Positions 42,963 to 53,760 of a stretch of DNA of 64,000 nt are shown piece by piece. The stretch lies in assembly GCF_019059575.1 (NCBI RefSeq), contig NW_024883082.1:62001-126000 (forward strand), read 5' to 3'. Each line of letters opens with the position of its first letter. Position 1 is the first letter of the stretch. The notes beneath the pieces were generated by a model. That model worked only from the letters and a program-made list of their open reading frames with translations. It ran no database searches and was not told the DNA's origin. Origin of the DNA: Amphibalanus amphitrite. Lineage: Eukaryota; Arthropoda; Thecostraca; Balanomorpha; Balanidae. The translations under genes and the position numbers were made by a program.

Positions 42963-44064
42963 TAAGACGTCGGTCCTGTGCTCGACAGAGGTGCCACCCG
43001 GCAGGCCCTCATCGAAAGTCACTTCAGTCAGGTGTAGGTCACTCAGATGCTAGACTGTTGCCAGCCCAAGGCTGTGGTTGGAACGAGGTCAAGTTGAGAT
43101 TCTATGTTGCCTCTGTTTGAGGATGTCTGGTGATGAGCGACTTTGATGGTGACTGATTGCCGGTGTGTACAAGCCAAAGGAAAGGTAACAAAGATGCTTA
43201 CCTGGGTTGTCCCGCTTTACGAATTATGATAGTGACCTAGCTTTCAACCTCCTAGTAGGGATGTGCGACATCCCTCTTGCCAGGGACTAGAAACGATTTT
43301 CAAGTTGGGAGAGGGGGCGAGTCTAAAATACCTGACATGGTGTCAAAATGACCTGTGAATTTGGCACCTGTGCCGTCCACCGTTTAATTTGGAGCGTCGC
43401 TTAAAGGTTTTTGCCCTTCCTGACTTTGTCGGCACGTGGCACGCGCCACGTGACACCGAATGACCTGTGACATGCATCATCACCTGCCTCAAAGCATTAC
43501 CCGTCGAACGGTACCACCAGCATCTCGATCCGATCATCCGTTTAGACGCAATTCGAATTGTATTGGCTCGATGACCTTTCAGAGCACGGGTTTTTGGCAA
43601 CGTAAAATGGCGCCTTGTCGGCTTCACTATCTTCCATAGGAGGTCCATTGGGATCGTCAGTCCAGTTTATTTATACGTCCGTGATTGTGACACACGGGAT
43701 TGTGGCGTAGTAGCAGGCTTGTTGTGCAATTTTTCAAAAGGTTATGTCTTTATATGTCAGTAAAAGCGAAGAAATTAATAGATTTATGTGCAGGGTCAGT
43801 AATAAGAAAGCAGTTCCATGTTATTTCCTCATTAAATCGTGAAACAGGGAGGTATTGGAGACTTCGCCAGCACGTGTCGTTTTCGCTATTTTTCACATCA
43901 GTCTTTACTTGGCCCAAGGCAGTATACTAGGCCTAAATCAAACAAATTGTCCGATCAAAGAACAAAACGAACGTAAGTACTATCTATAAGTCTAATGAAA
44001 AAGTTAAACGGAATTGCTAACGTCATTGCCGCTCAACATGTCATTCGAAACGCTCTATGAAAAG
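42963..44064. other. Unassigned stretch
   Basis: No conserved protein or transposon end is recognised. A CAG|GTAAGC donor-like site on the minus strand near 43200, next to short open frames, may be chance. Whether gypsy sequence resumes after the Harbinger right end could not be decided. Confidence 0.35.
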
Positions 44065-44342
44065 GACCCAACCAGTGCTGCGTAGTCGATGAAATTTCAG
44101 TGACTTTGGCTCCAACTCCGATTCCGGTATCCAAGTATCGACTCCGACTCCTCCGGGCAGAACTGTCGATTCACACAGACTCCGACTCTGACTCCGACTC
44201 TGCAGCCCCGGTAAGTCTGTGGAGTCGATGACTTTTCGGTGACGTTCGACTCATACTCCGACTACAGCTTTTAAAAATAAACGGACTCCGAGTCGGAACA
44301 GAACCGCTGGCTCTGACTACAACTCCGCAGCCCTGGCCCAAG
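44065..44342. repeat. Degenerate GACTCC repeat
   Basis: Scattered copies of ACTCCGACTC and AGTCGATG-type words over about 280 bp, ending in CTCCGCAGCCCTGG. A short degenerate interspersed repeat without clear ends. Confidence 0.6.
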
Positions 44343-44399
44343 ATAGCCGCCTAAAACAACTTTGATGTGTGATCTTCTTCGTACACTGTTAATGCTATT

Positions 44400-44904
44400 T
44401 TAAAGGGACTATCCCACCTTTAACATGGGGTTTGAGTTGAGATAGCCAAGTGTGCGGCGAGGTTCAGAAACCACTATCTATCTAGGTTGCAACCCCCGCG
44501 GCCTCTTGGTGTTGAAGAAATTCGTTCCCTTCATTTGAAAATGGGCCTTGTACAAGGCCCTATCTTCAACATGGAGCGACCGTTAGTGTGACGTCACCTC
44601 GTTTAGTCATTCTGATTTATATGGGTTTGTTCGTTGAAAAATCGCTTAAAACTTGGTCCGAACTTTGTTGTGGTGCCTACAGAGTTAAAAGAATCAGCTT
44701 TATGACAGTAATGTGGCCTGGGGAAGGAGGTAATTTTGGGCTGTGACGTCACATATTTGAAAGTTTGTGTTTGGAATATGGGAAGCCTAAGATGTTTAAT
44801 GAAAAATGAATGCCAGAACCGTGTTCCTGGTCATCCAATCTATAAAGTCGGGCACAATTTAATTGGTTTTAACAACATTTTAGAAGGTGGGATAGTCCCT
44901 TTAA
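44400..44904. mobile_element. 505-bp MITE, copy 2 (TTAAAGGGACTATCCC ends)
   Basis: Matches the element at 8563-9068 from end to end in the same orientation with only about seven differences and one base of length difference, and has the same perfect inverted ends. Confidence 0.85.
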
Positions 44905-45330
44905 ACAAGGAGTGGAAAAGGGAGACGAAGCCTTCACAAACAGGGATCTCCTGTTGCGGATCAATCAGCTGCTGGAACAGAAAGTCATAAACACTACGCA
45001 TCTCATTTTATCGTTTTCCTAATGACTCTGCTCCAATGTAAGCACTGATCACTGCAGTGCGAGCATCGATGTGACATTTGTGTACCAAGTTTGAGTGTTA
45101 TCCGCCCAGCCGTTCTTGAGAAATGGATGCGGCACCCCGCACGTGCGCACGTGCAGTAGCACCCCCATAGTGACACATGGAAATGCATTGGCCACTGGGT
45201 GCCTACTGCCTAACTATTGACGAAGTTTTACTGTAATGGGCCCAGTCATTGCGGAGTTACTTTATGTGGAACAATTTCGACACCCCTAAGTTGGCACATG
45301 ACACGTGCCGTAACATTAACTAAGATGAAG
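44905..45330. other. Diverged repeat with CACGTGCGCACGTG palindrome
   Basis: Phrases such as AGCCGTTCTTGAGAAATGG and CACGTGCGCACGTGCAG (45138) resemble the interior of 7511-8160. It ends where the truncated LINE begins. Confidence 0.45.
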
Positions 45331-45373
45331 AAAATCGGGCGAAACTCGAGAAGAAGGAATAAGCCTACCAAAT

Positions 45374-46873
45374 ATGTATGACATATTGTCAAACTGCTGT
45401 ACCATTGTGAGTGCGTCGAGGGCTGTTGGGGTTGATGGCATTCCGATCGCTGCGATCAGAAGCTGTCTCCCTGCAGTCGGTCCGCCCATCCTTCACCTAA
45501 TCAACTCATCCATATCCACCCTTACCTTCCCTGACGCATGGAAAGTTGCCATCGTCACACCAATCCACAAATCCGGTGACCCCAACCAGCCTGGCAACTA
45601 CCGCCCCATATCCATCCTCCCATCTCTCTCTAAAATCCTTGAAAAGGTTGTGTGCTCTCAGCTCACCTCCTACCTCATCACTAACCACATCCTCTCCCCA
45701 TCCCAGTATGCCTACCGCCCATCCCACTCCACTGAAGATGCCATACTCGACATTGTCGAATGGGCGGCTCGCAGGGTCGACGGTGGTGACGTCGCCGCGG
45801 TGACGTCAGTCGACCTGAGCAAGGCATTCGACAGTGTCGACCACTCGATGCTTCTGAACAAGCTCGAGTGGTATGGCATCTCATCCCGCTGGTTCAGCAG
45901 CTACCTCTCTGGCCGTTCCCAACTCATCCGCTCCTCAACGGCCCTCCCACTCTCCCACGGTGTTCCCCAGGGGTCCATCGTGGGTCCCATCCTCTTCCTC
46001 ATCTTCGTCAACGACCTTACCTGCTTCCTCCCCCATGGCCGACTCATATCCTACGCGGATGACACCCAAATCCTGGACTCAGCACCCTCCAATCCCATTA
46101 GCATCCAAGTGCTGAAGTCCCGGGCCGAGGAGAACTTTCAGCAACTTCAACGCTGGTTTAGCTTAAACAGTTTAAAAATGAATGGAGAGAAGACCTGCTT
46201 CACTCTTCTTTGCACTCAAAATTCAGTTGATAAAGTCAAAAACTTCACCCTTAACGTAGATGATGCAACTATTCGGCCAACAAAACACATCAAGGTGCTG
46301 GGTGTTCTCCTCGACCAAACCCTGAGCTGGGAGCCACATATATCCTCTATCGTTCAGCGATCAAATGGAATCCTTATATCACTGTTCAAAATTCGCCATC
46401 ACCTCTCCCCTGACATCCTTAAAATCCTCGTCCAAACCCACGTTTTCCCCCACCTCCAGTACTGCTCGTCAGTCTGGGGTGGTGCCTCCAAATCCCGCCT
46501 GCACCGGCTGCAGAGGACTATCCATCTCGCTGTACGGCTCGTCTCTGGTCTCCGCAAATTCGACCACATCACCCCCGCCCTCGGCGCGCTCGGCTGGCCC
46601 GGCATTGGTGAGATCATCGCACGCCGTGACGCGGTGAACGTGCAGCGCGCCTTGTACGCCGCCGGCGCCCCCGACTCGCTGCGGTCCATGTTTCGCCCGC
46701 GTGCCGCCGTCTCCGATAGAGTCACGCGGGCCACGGCTGCGGGCGCAGCTGTGCTCGACCTGCCGCGGGTTCGGCTGGCGGCGACCAGTTGCTTTATATT
46801 GACGTGCATATTGTATGTATGTATATGTGTGTGTGTGTGTGGGTGTGTGTATCATGTATTGACTGGGCCGTAA
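45374..46873 (+). CDS. LINE reverse transcriptase, partial but open
   Basis: A 499-codon open frame; the ATG is simply the first one in the surviving part, not the original start. It contains GVDGIPIAAIRSCLP, NYRPISILPSLSKILEKV, VDLSKAFDSVDH (D147), GVPQGSIVGPILFLIFVND and the YADD box (D229, D230). An extended C-terminal region follows, including YCSSVWGGASKSRLHRLQR. The phrasing (SKAFDSVDH, YGIS..WFSSYL) fits the CR1/L2 group. The last 30 residues are encoded by a TG-rich stretch (ICVCVCGCVY). RT catalytic residues are intact, but without endonuclease it cannot move by itself. The frame is free of stops, which suggests a young insertion. Confidence 0.85.
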   Translation: MYDILSNCCTIVSASRAVGVDGIPIAAIRSCLPAVGPPILHLINSSISTLTFPDAWKVAIVTPIHKSGDPNQPGNYRPISILPSLSKILEKVVCSQLTSYLITNHILSPSQYAYRPSHSTEDAILDIVEWAARRVDGGDVAAVTSVDLSKAFDSVDHSMLLNKLEWYGISSRWFSSYLSGRSQLIRSSTALPLSHGVPQGSIVGPILFLIFVNDLTCFLPHGRLISYADDTQILDSAPSNPISIQVLKSRAEENFQQLQRWFSLNSLKMNGEKTCFTLLCTQNSVDKVKNFTLNVDDATIRPTKHIKVLGVLLDQTLSWEPHISSIVQRSNGILISLFKIRHHLSPDILKILVQTHVFPHLQYCSSVWGGASKSRLHRLQRTIHLAVRLVSGLRKFDHITPALGALGWPGIGEIIARRDAVNVQRALYAAGAPDSLRSMFRPRAAVSDRVTRATAAGAAVLDLPRVRLAATSCFILTCILYVCICVCVCGCVYHVLTGP

Positions 46874-46921
46874 TAGCCACTTGTGGACAAGCCCTAAATA
46901 AACGAAACTGAAACTGAAACT
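45374..46921 (+). mobile_element. 5'-truncated LINE (CR1/L2 group) with GAAACT tail
   Basis: The element begins inside the reverse-transcriptase region, so endonuclease and 5' parts are missing. It ends with a short 3' UTR, AATAAA-like text and a 6-bp tandem tail (CTGAAA repeated, 46901-46921). Truncation at the 5' end is the usual result of incomplete LINE reverse transcription. Confidence 0.85.
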
Positions 46922-47300
46922 GAGTAAATGACCATATAAAAGGTCGTAGAAGCCGATGGGACTGGGCGTTTCAATACACACCGTCTTACGCATTTTATTT
47001 TCGTTATTACCTAAAGGCTGCTTGACGTTTTTGGCTTTCAAGCATTTAAGACATTTTTTGTCGTCTCAGGTCCAGTAAGATTACCTCCAACTCGTGGGAA
47101 TATGCATTTCAAGCCAACTAACACACCACACCCACGTGTGTCATAATGCTGAGAGATGGCGTTCACTCGGCTTGCTCCTAACTTACGATAATTATCTCGC
47201 TAGATGGCAGGCCTGATCCCAATGTCGCGGATCCCAATGTTAATTTCCACGAGACACCAATCCAGTGTTATATCATCCATGGCCACAGTGTATGTGGAGT
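46922..47300. other. Short unassigned interval
   Basis: Between the LINE tail and the recognisable Penelope C-terminal sequence. No feature seen; on the minus strand it would hold the rest of the Penelope 3' region, including any GIY-YIG domain, which I could not recognise. Confidence 0.35.
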
Positions 47301-47309
47301 GTCTGCCTA

Positions 47310-47740
47310 CGTCAATACAATGCAGGGTTGCACAGTCCCCGGTAGAACACGGTACACTACATTGGTTTCTTGCAGTGGTGTAGTGGTCTGTTGATTGTTA
47401 CGCATTATGAGTGAGGAGGTCCGTGGTGACTTGTAGTAAATTTTGAAGCGCATGCGGTGCTCAGGATTGACCGGAGTGACGTTTTTTGTGATGATGTCAC
47501 GCATAGCTTTTTCATCTTTTTTTCCAGGACGGTGTGAGGGTGTTTCTGTAGTATATGTCTATGTTGGTAGTTTGGTCGTTTTTGTTGTGCATCATGTTTA
47601 TCGACTTTGTCATGTACTTGTCAAGAAGGTCACGTGATACGTCGTCAAAGTCACTATTACTGTATCCATTGTTCACCAGCATCGATCTCACTCGCCGCAG
47701 CTCACTGTGGATAAGTGGCCAGGTAGAACAATGAGTCAGA
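47310..47740 (-). pseudogene. Penelope RT C-terminal and linker remnant
   Basis: On the minus strand this continues the RT frame directly past the hAT duplication with LTHCSTWPLIHSELRR, LVNNGYSNSDFDD and LLDKYMTKS. After a frameshift near 47508 come FKIYYKSPRTSSLIMRNN and LQETNVVYRVLPG, the linker that normally leads into the GIY-YIG endonuclease. The endonuclease motifs themselves are not recognisable to the left. Confidence 0.72.
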
Positions 47741-48489
47741 GCTCGACGCACTGGCGGTCGCAGGGGGGGGGGGGCACGGGGGCCATGGCCCCCCTTTGGT
47801 GCTGAAAGGTGGGGCCATACTATCTTTTGGCCCCACCTTTCAGATCGAACACAAGTCCTAGAAAAGCTTTTCGTATGTTTCATTTTCTTTCTTGCGCCAT
47901 CAAAGGACGTAAATTTCACTCATGAGTGGGCTCAGTTTCGCATTCTGTCAATTTGGCGGTCAGCGTCGCTGGCACCGGTTCACGAGTATGGCCGGATCTT
48001 ATATGGAATATCAGCGTGGGTTTACTTAAGGCTCTCGTAGGCCCAGCATTCAGCAATGGCTGGCATGAGACCCTCTTCGGCAGTGGCGGGTGGGCCCTGC
48101 TAAAGGAGATTGGCTCCAAGACACTAAAGTAAGACCTCATGGGTTGGTGCTGTGCACCTCAGAAGCCCGGTGGTGATGCCGTATGCCGGCTTGATTTCTT
48201 AAGGATTAGCGTGGGACCTTCGGGGCCTGCATAGAGTTTGCCTGAGCTAGTATGTAATCTCAGAGGCATGTGTGTAATGTGTACACAGTGGCGGTCGCGA
48301 CTCGCGGGGGGCGGGGGGGGGGGGGTATCAGGGCCATGCCCCCAAAGGTCAATAAAGGGGGCCATCATATCATTTGACCCCCTCCCCTCAAACAACCAAT
48401 GGGCCCCCATATAGGTGTATGGGGCCCTGGCAATTATTCGATCGTCACGAGGCTAAAAAAAACACGCCAAGCTATTAATATAGCTCCCA

Positions 48490-49020
48490 CACCGGTCTTT
48501 GAGCATCCTACACTGACCTCTGAGGGAACTTCAGTGGCGGTCAAGCGCCCACGTTGACCGCTAAGAGCCTACATCAACCTCTGAGGCCCCACATCTGGCC
48601 TATGAGGGCCCCTAACCGGCCTCAGGGGTCCCAACCGGCGTCTGAGGGTCTCACACCGGTCTCTGGTGGCCTTATTTCTGTCTCTGGTGTCCCAAGACGA
48701 ACCTTTAGGTGCCAATAAGGGCCCCGCACTGGCTGCTGAAGACCCGATGCGGGCCTCTAAGGGTCTGCATTGACCTCTGAGGAGGGCCCATCTTGGCCTT
48801 TGAGGGCCCTCTGCTGGCCTCTGGGGTCCAACGACGGCTCATGCCGGTCTTTTAGGGCCCCACGCTGACCTCTGAGGGCCCATGTTGGCCTGTAATGAGT
48901 AAGGACCCACATTAGCCTCTGAGAGCCCAACTCGGTCTCTGATGGTCTCAAACTACTGGCCTTTGTAGTTTGCAGGCCCTGTACTGGTCTCTGAGGGCCC
49001 TAAACTGGCCTCTACATGAA
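48490..49020. repeat. Degenerate tandem repeat (GGCCTCTGAGGGCCC)
   Basis: About 20 units of roughly 27 bp built around GGCCTCTGAGGGCCC with spacers such as CACACTGACC. Highly diverged; no coding. Confidence 0.7.
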
Positions 49021-49714
49021 AACATACATGGGTGGGTTTCTGAAGATCAGAGGGCTCACGCAGTCTCCGGCACAGCCTTACGTTGGTCCTGATCGAGATT
49101 GCTTTTGATGGTCCCGCGCTGATTCCCCCATATTTCGACGTCGGGACCCCATGAGCCGGTGTGGGTCCTGGGGCTGGCAGAGACTGATGAAGTCCTTAGG
49201 GCTCAGGGCCAGTCTTTTTAGCAGTAGGACTAGGCAGGTTGAGTGAGCCCCAACAGAGCCGTTGCGAAGCCCCGCAGGAGTCGCGCGCGGCCCTCAGATG
49301 CCGATTCTGAAAGCTCGGAACCTGTGGGGGTCTCCAGAGGTCGGTGTACCTACTCTCTCCCGCTGCCACACAACTAGGTACCTATGTATATGGGTAAATG
49401 TCATAGTCTAAAAATGCTCTCTGGGTTTCACATGCTTGTTCAAAGTAAGATGTATCTGTACTTTTTAGCAAGAGGTATCTGTACTTTTCCGAATTGTTTT
49501 ATAGTGGTAAGGTCATGAATCCGCGTGCCTGACCTTCCAGTATACCTATGCTACACCGATCCGTCGCCATGGTGCAGCGCACACAGGTCCATCTCGAATT
49601 CAAATGTGGACAAAACCTCTAGCGCAAAAACTACGGAAGCTAGAGATGTGATATAGGGCTCAAATGAAAGCAGATGAATCACGCTCTTAGAAAATGAGAA
49701 ATATTTCTGCCATT

Positions 49715-50665
49715 TTAACCCTCGCACGACCAGGCCATTTCTCATAACACGAACGACCGGGGGGGGTTGTTACGACCCCCCCCCTGGCGTTTCGAAACGG
49801 AAGGTCGTAGAGCTTAGCGGAAAAAACCAACGGATTGCTCTCAACGAGATCTCGCGATTGGTGGTATATTTTTTGGTCCTAGGTCAACATTTGACCTACT
49901 TATGACCGGTCAAAGGTCAAATTTTCCGAAAAAATCAAACTTTTTCAACTTTCGGCGGCGATTGCGGCAAAACGGTGGGAGATATCGACTTGAAACCTTC
50001 ACTATCGTGTTCCTTGATCAATTCTCTATCGTTTGGTATGTATTTCGTTTCCCTAGCTCTAAAAATGGCGCGTTGGGAGCGCCGGAAGTCGGCAAGGTCA
50101 CAGTCGGCGGCAGAAATTCGAAAAATCAAAATTTAAATTTTTGAAATCTGATTGTATTTTTGGATTTGGGAGGTCCATTTGCTCCCTATAGAAGCTAATA
50201 TTGCTGCATATTCCCATTGAGGTGACAAGAATTAGCAAAATAGTGGTTCGGGCGCTTTTCAAAAATAGTACCGGACGCTGTTCCTCTTGTGACGTCATAG
50301 CTCCGTGACCTGACCTGACCCGGTCAATTTTCTTGCACCACACGATAGCCAATACTTGCCCCAACATGCATTGGAAGTTTCATCACGATCCATCAACCGA
50401 TGTCCGTACCACCGGCAGGAAACCTCGGGCGTTGGCACTCAGTTTGTGAAAATCCGGCCGGAGGCTGTACCTCTTATGACGTCATAACTCAGTGACCTGA
50501 CATGACCAGATCAATTTTTTTCGGCAAAAGATGCGCAAAGGCTGCCCCAGAGGGTATTGAAAATTTCAGCCCGCTACGACAAGCCGTTTAGCGTGCACTT
50601 CGAAAAAACCTCAGGGGGGGGGGGGGGTTGATACAACCCCCCCCCCCTAGGCGTTCTAGGGTTAA
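49715..50665 (+). mobile_element. piggyBac-type MITE inside the hAT
   Basis: TTAA|CCCTCGCACGACCAGG at 49715 and GGCGTTCTAGGG|TTAA at 50665. Subterminal G/C palindromes (GGGGGGTTGTTACGACCCCC near 49760, and GGGGGTTGATACAACCCCCC near 50620) face each other. AGGTCA/TGACCT words are frequent in the middle. There is no transposase. Confidence 0.7.
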
Positions 50666-50760
50666 ACCACATTTTTTGCGATACGCGAAATTTTGAAGAG
50701 GGATTATATTAGGGCTCGTAAAAAAAAACACTTTTGTCTGAGATCATCGGTTCCCTTCCT

Positions 50761-51270
50761 GCGTCTGGTTGCATTTGGTGAGAGTATGAAAAGTGCAAAA
50801 TATGAAATCATTCCGACGCGTTTTACTATGTGCGCAAAAATTTCAAAAATGCATTGGAGGTCAAAAATGAAAATGTAAAACTCGTTACTAATTTGGGCCT
50901 ATTATACGTAAAATGATGAGAGGATTCCAAATCTGGTCGTAACATTCAAATCGGAGAACATTTGACCCCTGTTTTGGCAAAAAAACTGTCGAAAATAGGC
51001 AAAATATCCAATTTGGGCACATTTGGACAGTTTTTGGCCAAAACATGAGTCAAATGTTCTCCGATTTGAATTTTGCGACCAGATTTGGAACCCTCTCATC
51101 ATTTTACGTGTTATAGGCCTAAAATTATAGAATTTTTTTACATGTTGATTTTTTACCTCCAATGCATTTGTGAAAAATTTTCAAAGTAAAGGCGCACATA
51201 TTAAAACGCGTCGGATTAATTTCATATTTTGCACTTTTCATACTCTCACCAAATGGAAGCAGACGCCCGC
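50761..51270. repeat. 510-bp imperfect palindrome
   Basis: The left arm from GCGTCTGGTTGCATTTGGTG to about 51000 pairs with the right arm back to CACCAAATGGAAGCAGACGC. The two halves carry ACCAGATTTGGAA and AAATGTTCTCCGATTTGAA in mirror order. Probably a foldback transposon or an inverted duplication. Confidence 0.75.
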
Positions 51271-52173
51271 TGGCAACCAGCCAATATTGACCTCGGTCGA
51301 CCCTGACCCAGCTTAGCAACAGCTGATGCTGACTCGCGGGTCAGCCGGCCGGCCGAATCCGCCCGACATCACATCACTTCTACCCCCATAGCAAAAGTTT
51401 GACCACTGATGCCCAGCTAATTCTTTCGGGAACCGTTTGTGAACGTTCTCAGGCTCATTTTAAGCCATTCGAATTTTGGGGGGTGATTGATGATTTTCTT
51501 GTAGGTCTTTGTCAAGTATGCGATGAGTGAAAATGCGGACTGTGATGCATGTGCCCCAACATTGCCACTTAGCATGGCATTGATGACGAGCTAAAGCATT
51601 ATTTTTGGTACCAAAATTTTCAGCACGAACCATGCAACACAGCGATGCCCATTTATTGCGGTTTCGATCAAATTATTACAATGTTACAGTCACTCAAAGT
51701 TGCGCGCGTTTCACATGTCTTTTGGGTCTACCATGCGCTTCCGTAGAAGTTCCAGGTTCACGACTGCGGTGAGCGGAGATCAGGTGGTTAAAAAATATGC
51801 CGAAGGTGATTTCAGATGCTTCAATCCGTTTTGTGTTAAAAAATCACTCACTGAAGGAATTTACAAATGGTCATTATTCGAGGTTTTGGCCACATTTGAA
51901 ATTGCGATGGATCTGTGTGCAGCGGCCCGACCGGTGGGCACACCGTGAGACGGTTAATGGAACTGGTGATTTTGCCTTAAATTGAGCTCAAAGATTTCAC
52001 GCAAGAATGAGATGGATGAAGCAAAGTAATGCCAACTGTGCGGCGCCTCGTGGACGTGAAAAATTAGCCGATCACCCCCCCCCCCCCTCCCGGTGACGGA
52101 TAAATGTTATGTCCCGCGAGTGTGACTTTGGCCCCCCCTTTTGCTAGCGGCTGCGACCGCCAGTGGCTCGACG

Positions 52174-52720
52174 CACATACGACCGGATAACTCCTCGCTT
52201 GTATGAATCGGTACAGTCGCCTTTGGCATTCATGCAGCGTCCCAAGTTAGTAGCTTTGACGTGTACCTGAGTTTCAAAGCTGTCATCCTTGGCATGAATC
52301 AATAAGTCGAGGAATGGTAGTTTGTTACTGACGTTGAGCTCTGTGGTGAATAGAAGACCTGACTCGGCCTCCAGCATACCTCTGAGTGTTTCCAGGTGAT
52401 CTACGTCACGCACATCTACAAAAATATCATCGATGTAGCGGAAAAACATAGATGGTCGCACAGCGCTATCAGACAAGACTCTGTTTTCAATGTGGCACAT
52501 GAAGGCATTGGTGAACAGGACGCCCAGGGGGGGGGGGGGGGAGCCCATTGCCACGCCATCAATCTGGCAGTCATTTTACCGGAAGGGCACCGGAATGGGA
52601 CCTCCAGGGTGCACGCACGTAGAAGGTCCTCCAATATCTTTCTGGGTAGTTTTGGTGCGGCAAGGCTACCGGAGTATACATAGTCATTAGGGGTACCCAT
52701 TTTTCCCGATTTTGGAAATT
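52174..52720 (-). pseudogene. Penelope reverse transcriptase, copy A
   Basis: On the minus strand: SGSLAAPKLPRKILEDLLRA, a frameshift, then GVLFTNAFMCHIENRVLSD, FFRYIDDIFVDVRD with the catalytic YIDD, LPFLDLLIHAKDD and YKRGVIRSYVRRA up to the hAT. The block that should read roughly DGVAMGSPLGPLF contains a run of 12 C (G on plus, 52529-52540) that inserts prolines and shifts the frame. The N-terminal RT motifs are absent: the sequence begins abruptly at YSGSLAAPK, exactly as in copy B. Confidence 0.82.
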
Positions 52721-53074
52721 TCAGGGTGGGGGTGGTTTTCCCATTATTTCGCGGCTCCTGATTTCAATGATGCCAAAAATATTGAAATCAACTTTAGTAA
52801 AAGACATAAAACCGCGTTCTCGAAGTTTTAAAACTCTTCGTTGTTTTGGTTTAATTTCTTGATCTAGTAACTGGGCTTGCCATGATCGGTAAAATGACTG
52901 ATTGCGAAGCGACTTCCTGTACAGTTTGAAGCGAAAAAACTTCGGGAAGATGCCATAGGTCTTGCATGTTGTAAGAAACTTATGATCTAAGATACATTTT
53001 TCTTTTTTCTTTTCCGTTGCAATGTAAGAGAACACATCCTTCAGACGTTTCCTTCCGTAGTCGCGGACTATCAA
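52721..53074 (-). pseudogene. Penelope N-terminal region fragment
   Basis: The open frame includes DVFSYIATEKKKEKCILDH, TCKTYGIFPKFFRFKL and QAQLLDQEIKPKQRRVLKL. The order of a basic helix followed by a short cysteine/glycine segment with IFPKFFR fits the N-terminal domain that precedes the RT in Penelope-like elements. It has no start ATG in this copy. The same sequence recurs inverted at 53437-53620 as part of the palindrome. Assignment is by position and resemblance only. Confidence 0.5.
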
Positions 53075-53752
53075 ATCATGTAGTTTGTCCTTTGATGGTT
53101 TTAGAAGTAGAATAAACTTTAGTAAAAGACATAAAACCGCGTTCCCGAAGTTAAACTCTTCGTTGTTTTAGTTTAATTTCTTGATCTAGTAACTCGGCTT
53201 GCCATGATCGATAAAATGACTGATTGCGAAGCGACTTCCTGGGACTGTACAGGAAGTACAGTACAGTACAGTACTTTCTGTACTGTACAGTACTGTACAG
53301 AAAGTCGCTTCGCAATCAGTCATTTTACCGATCATGGCAAGCCCAGTTATTAGATCAAGAAATTAAACTAAAACAACGAAGAGTTTTAGAACTATGAGAA
53401 CGCGGTTTTATGTCTTTTACTAAAGTTTATTCTATTTCTAAAACCATCAAAGGACAAACTACATGATTTGATAGTCCGCGACTACGGAAGAAAACGTCTG
53501 AAGGATGTGTTCTCCTACATTGCAACGGAAAAGAAAAAAAGAAAAATGTATCTTAGATCATAAGTTTCTTACAACATGCAAGACCTATGGCATCTTCCCG
53601 AAGTTTCTTCGCTTCAAACTGTAGAGGAAGTCGCTTCGCAATCAGTCATTTTACCGATCATGGCAAGCCCAGTTACTAGATCAAAAAATTAAACTAAAAT
53701 AACGAAGAGTTTTAGAACTTAGAGAACGCGGTTTTGTCTTTTACTTAAGTTT
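52790..53752. repeat. ~960-bp palindrome of Penelope 5' sequence
   Basis: Order A-B-A then A'-B'-A'. A is about 130 bp (ACTTTAGTAAAAGACATAAA ... GCGAAGCGACTTCCTG), seen at 52792, 53115 and inverted at 53300-53430 and 53630-53750. B is about 190 bp with the N-terminal coding text. The centre (53236-53300) is itself a palindrome of GTACAGTACTGTACAG words. The arms are nearly identical, so the inversion is recent or maintained. Penelope elements often carry tandem partial copies; a full mirrored duplication is unusual. Confidence 0.85.
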
Positions 53753-53760
53753 ATTGAAAT

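Larger units (their letters stand above)
47749..52165. mobile_element. 4.4-kb hAT element, 8-bp TSD GCTCGACG
   Basis: Perfect 15-bp ends CACTGGCGGTCGCAG (47749) and CTGCGACCGCCAGTG (52165) are flanked by the exact 8-bp direct repeat GCTCGACG (47741-47748 and 52166-52173). This is a hAT signature, and the host Penelope reading continues across it. No transposase is recognised inside. The interior holds two more TIR-like starts (CAGTGGCGGTCGCG at 48288 and CAGTGGCGGTCAAG at 48532), degenerate tandem repeats (48490-49020), a piggyBac-type MITE (49715-50665), a hairpin (50761-51270) and an inverted pair of about 80 bp (about 49570-49640 versus 51880-51930). Bases 49030-49560 and 51280-52060 show nothing else. 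Confidence 0.88.
47310..53760 (-). mobile_element. Penelope-like element copy A, split by a hAT
   Basis: Read on the minus strand, an N-terminal region (53760-52721) is followed by reverse-transcriptase sequence (52700-52174), the hAT insertion (47749-52165) and the RT C-terminal/linker region (47740-47310). RT text such as MFFRYIDDIFVDVRD and NKLPFLDLLIHAKDD is typical of Penelope-like elements. The RT finger motifs before YSGSLAAPKLPRK are missing. Frameshifts interrupt it at the C run (52529-52540) and near 47505. Upstream is a palindromic duplication of the 5' region. Confidence 0.82.

Noticed and set aside
43343-43648. 101-codon minus-strand frame
   Set aside because: No recognised domain, and basic low-complexity text; no splice context or repeat relation supports coding.
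45546-46115. Pro/Ser-rich frames inside the LINE
   Set aside because: Alternative frames of the RT ORF, which has clear catalytic motifs.
52490-52690. Plus-strand frames over the Penelope RT
   Set aside because: Antisense shadows; the minus strand carries the YIDD RT motifs.
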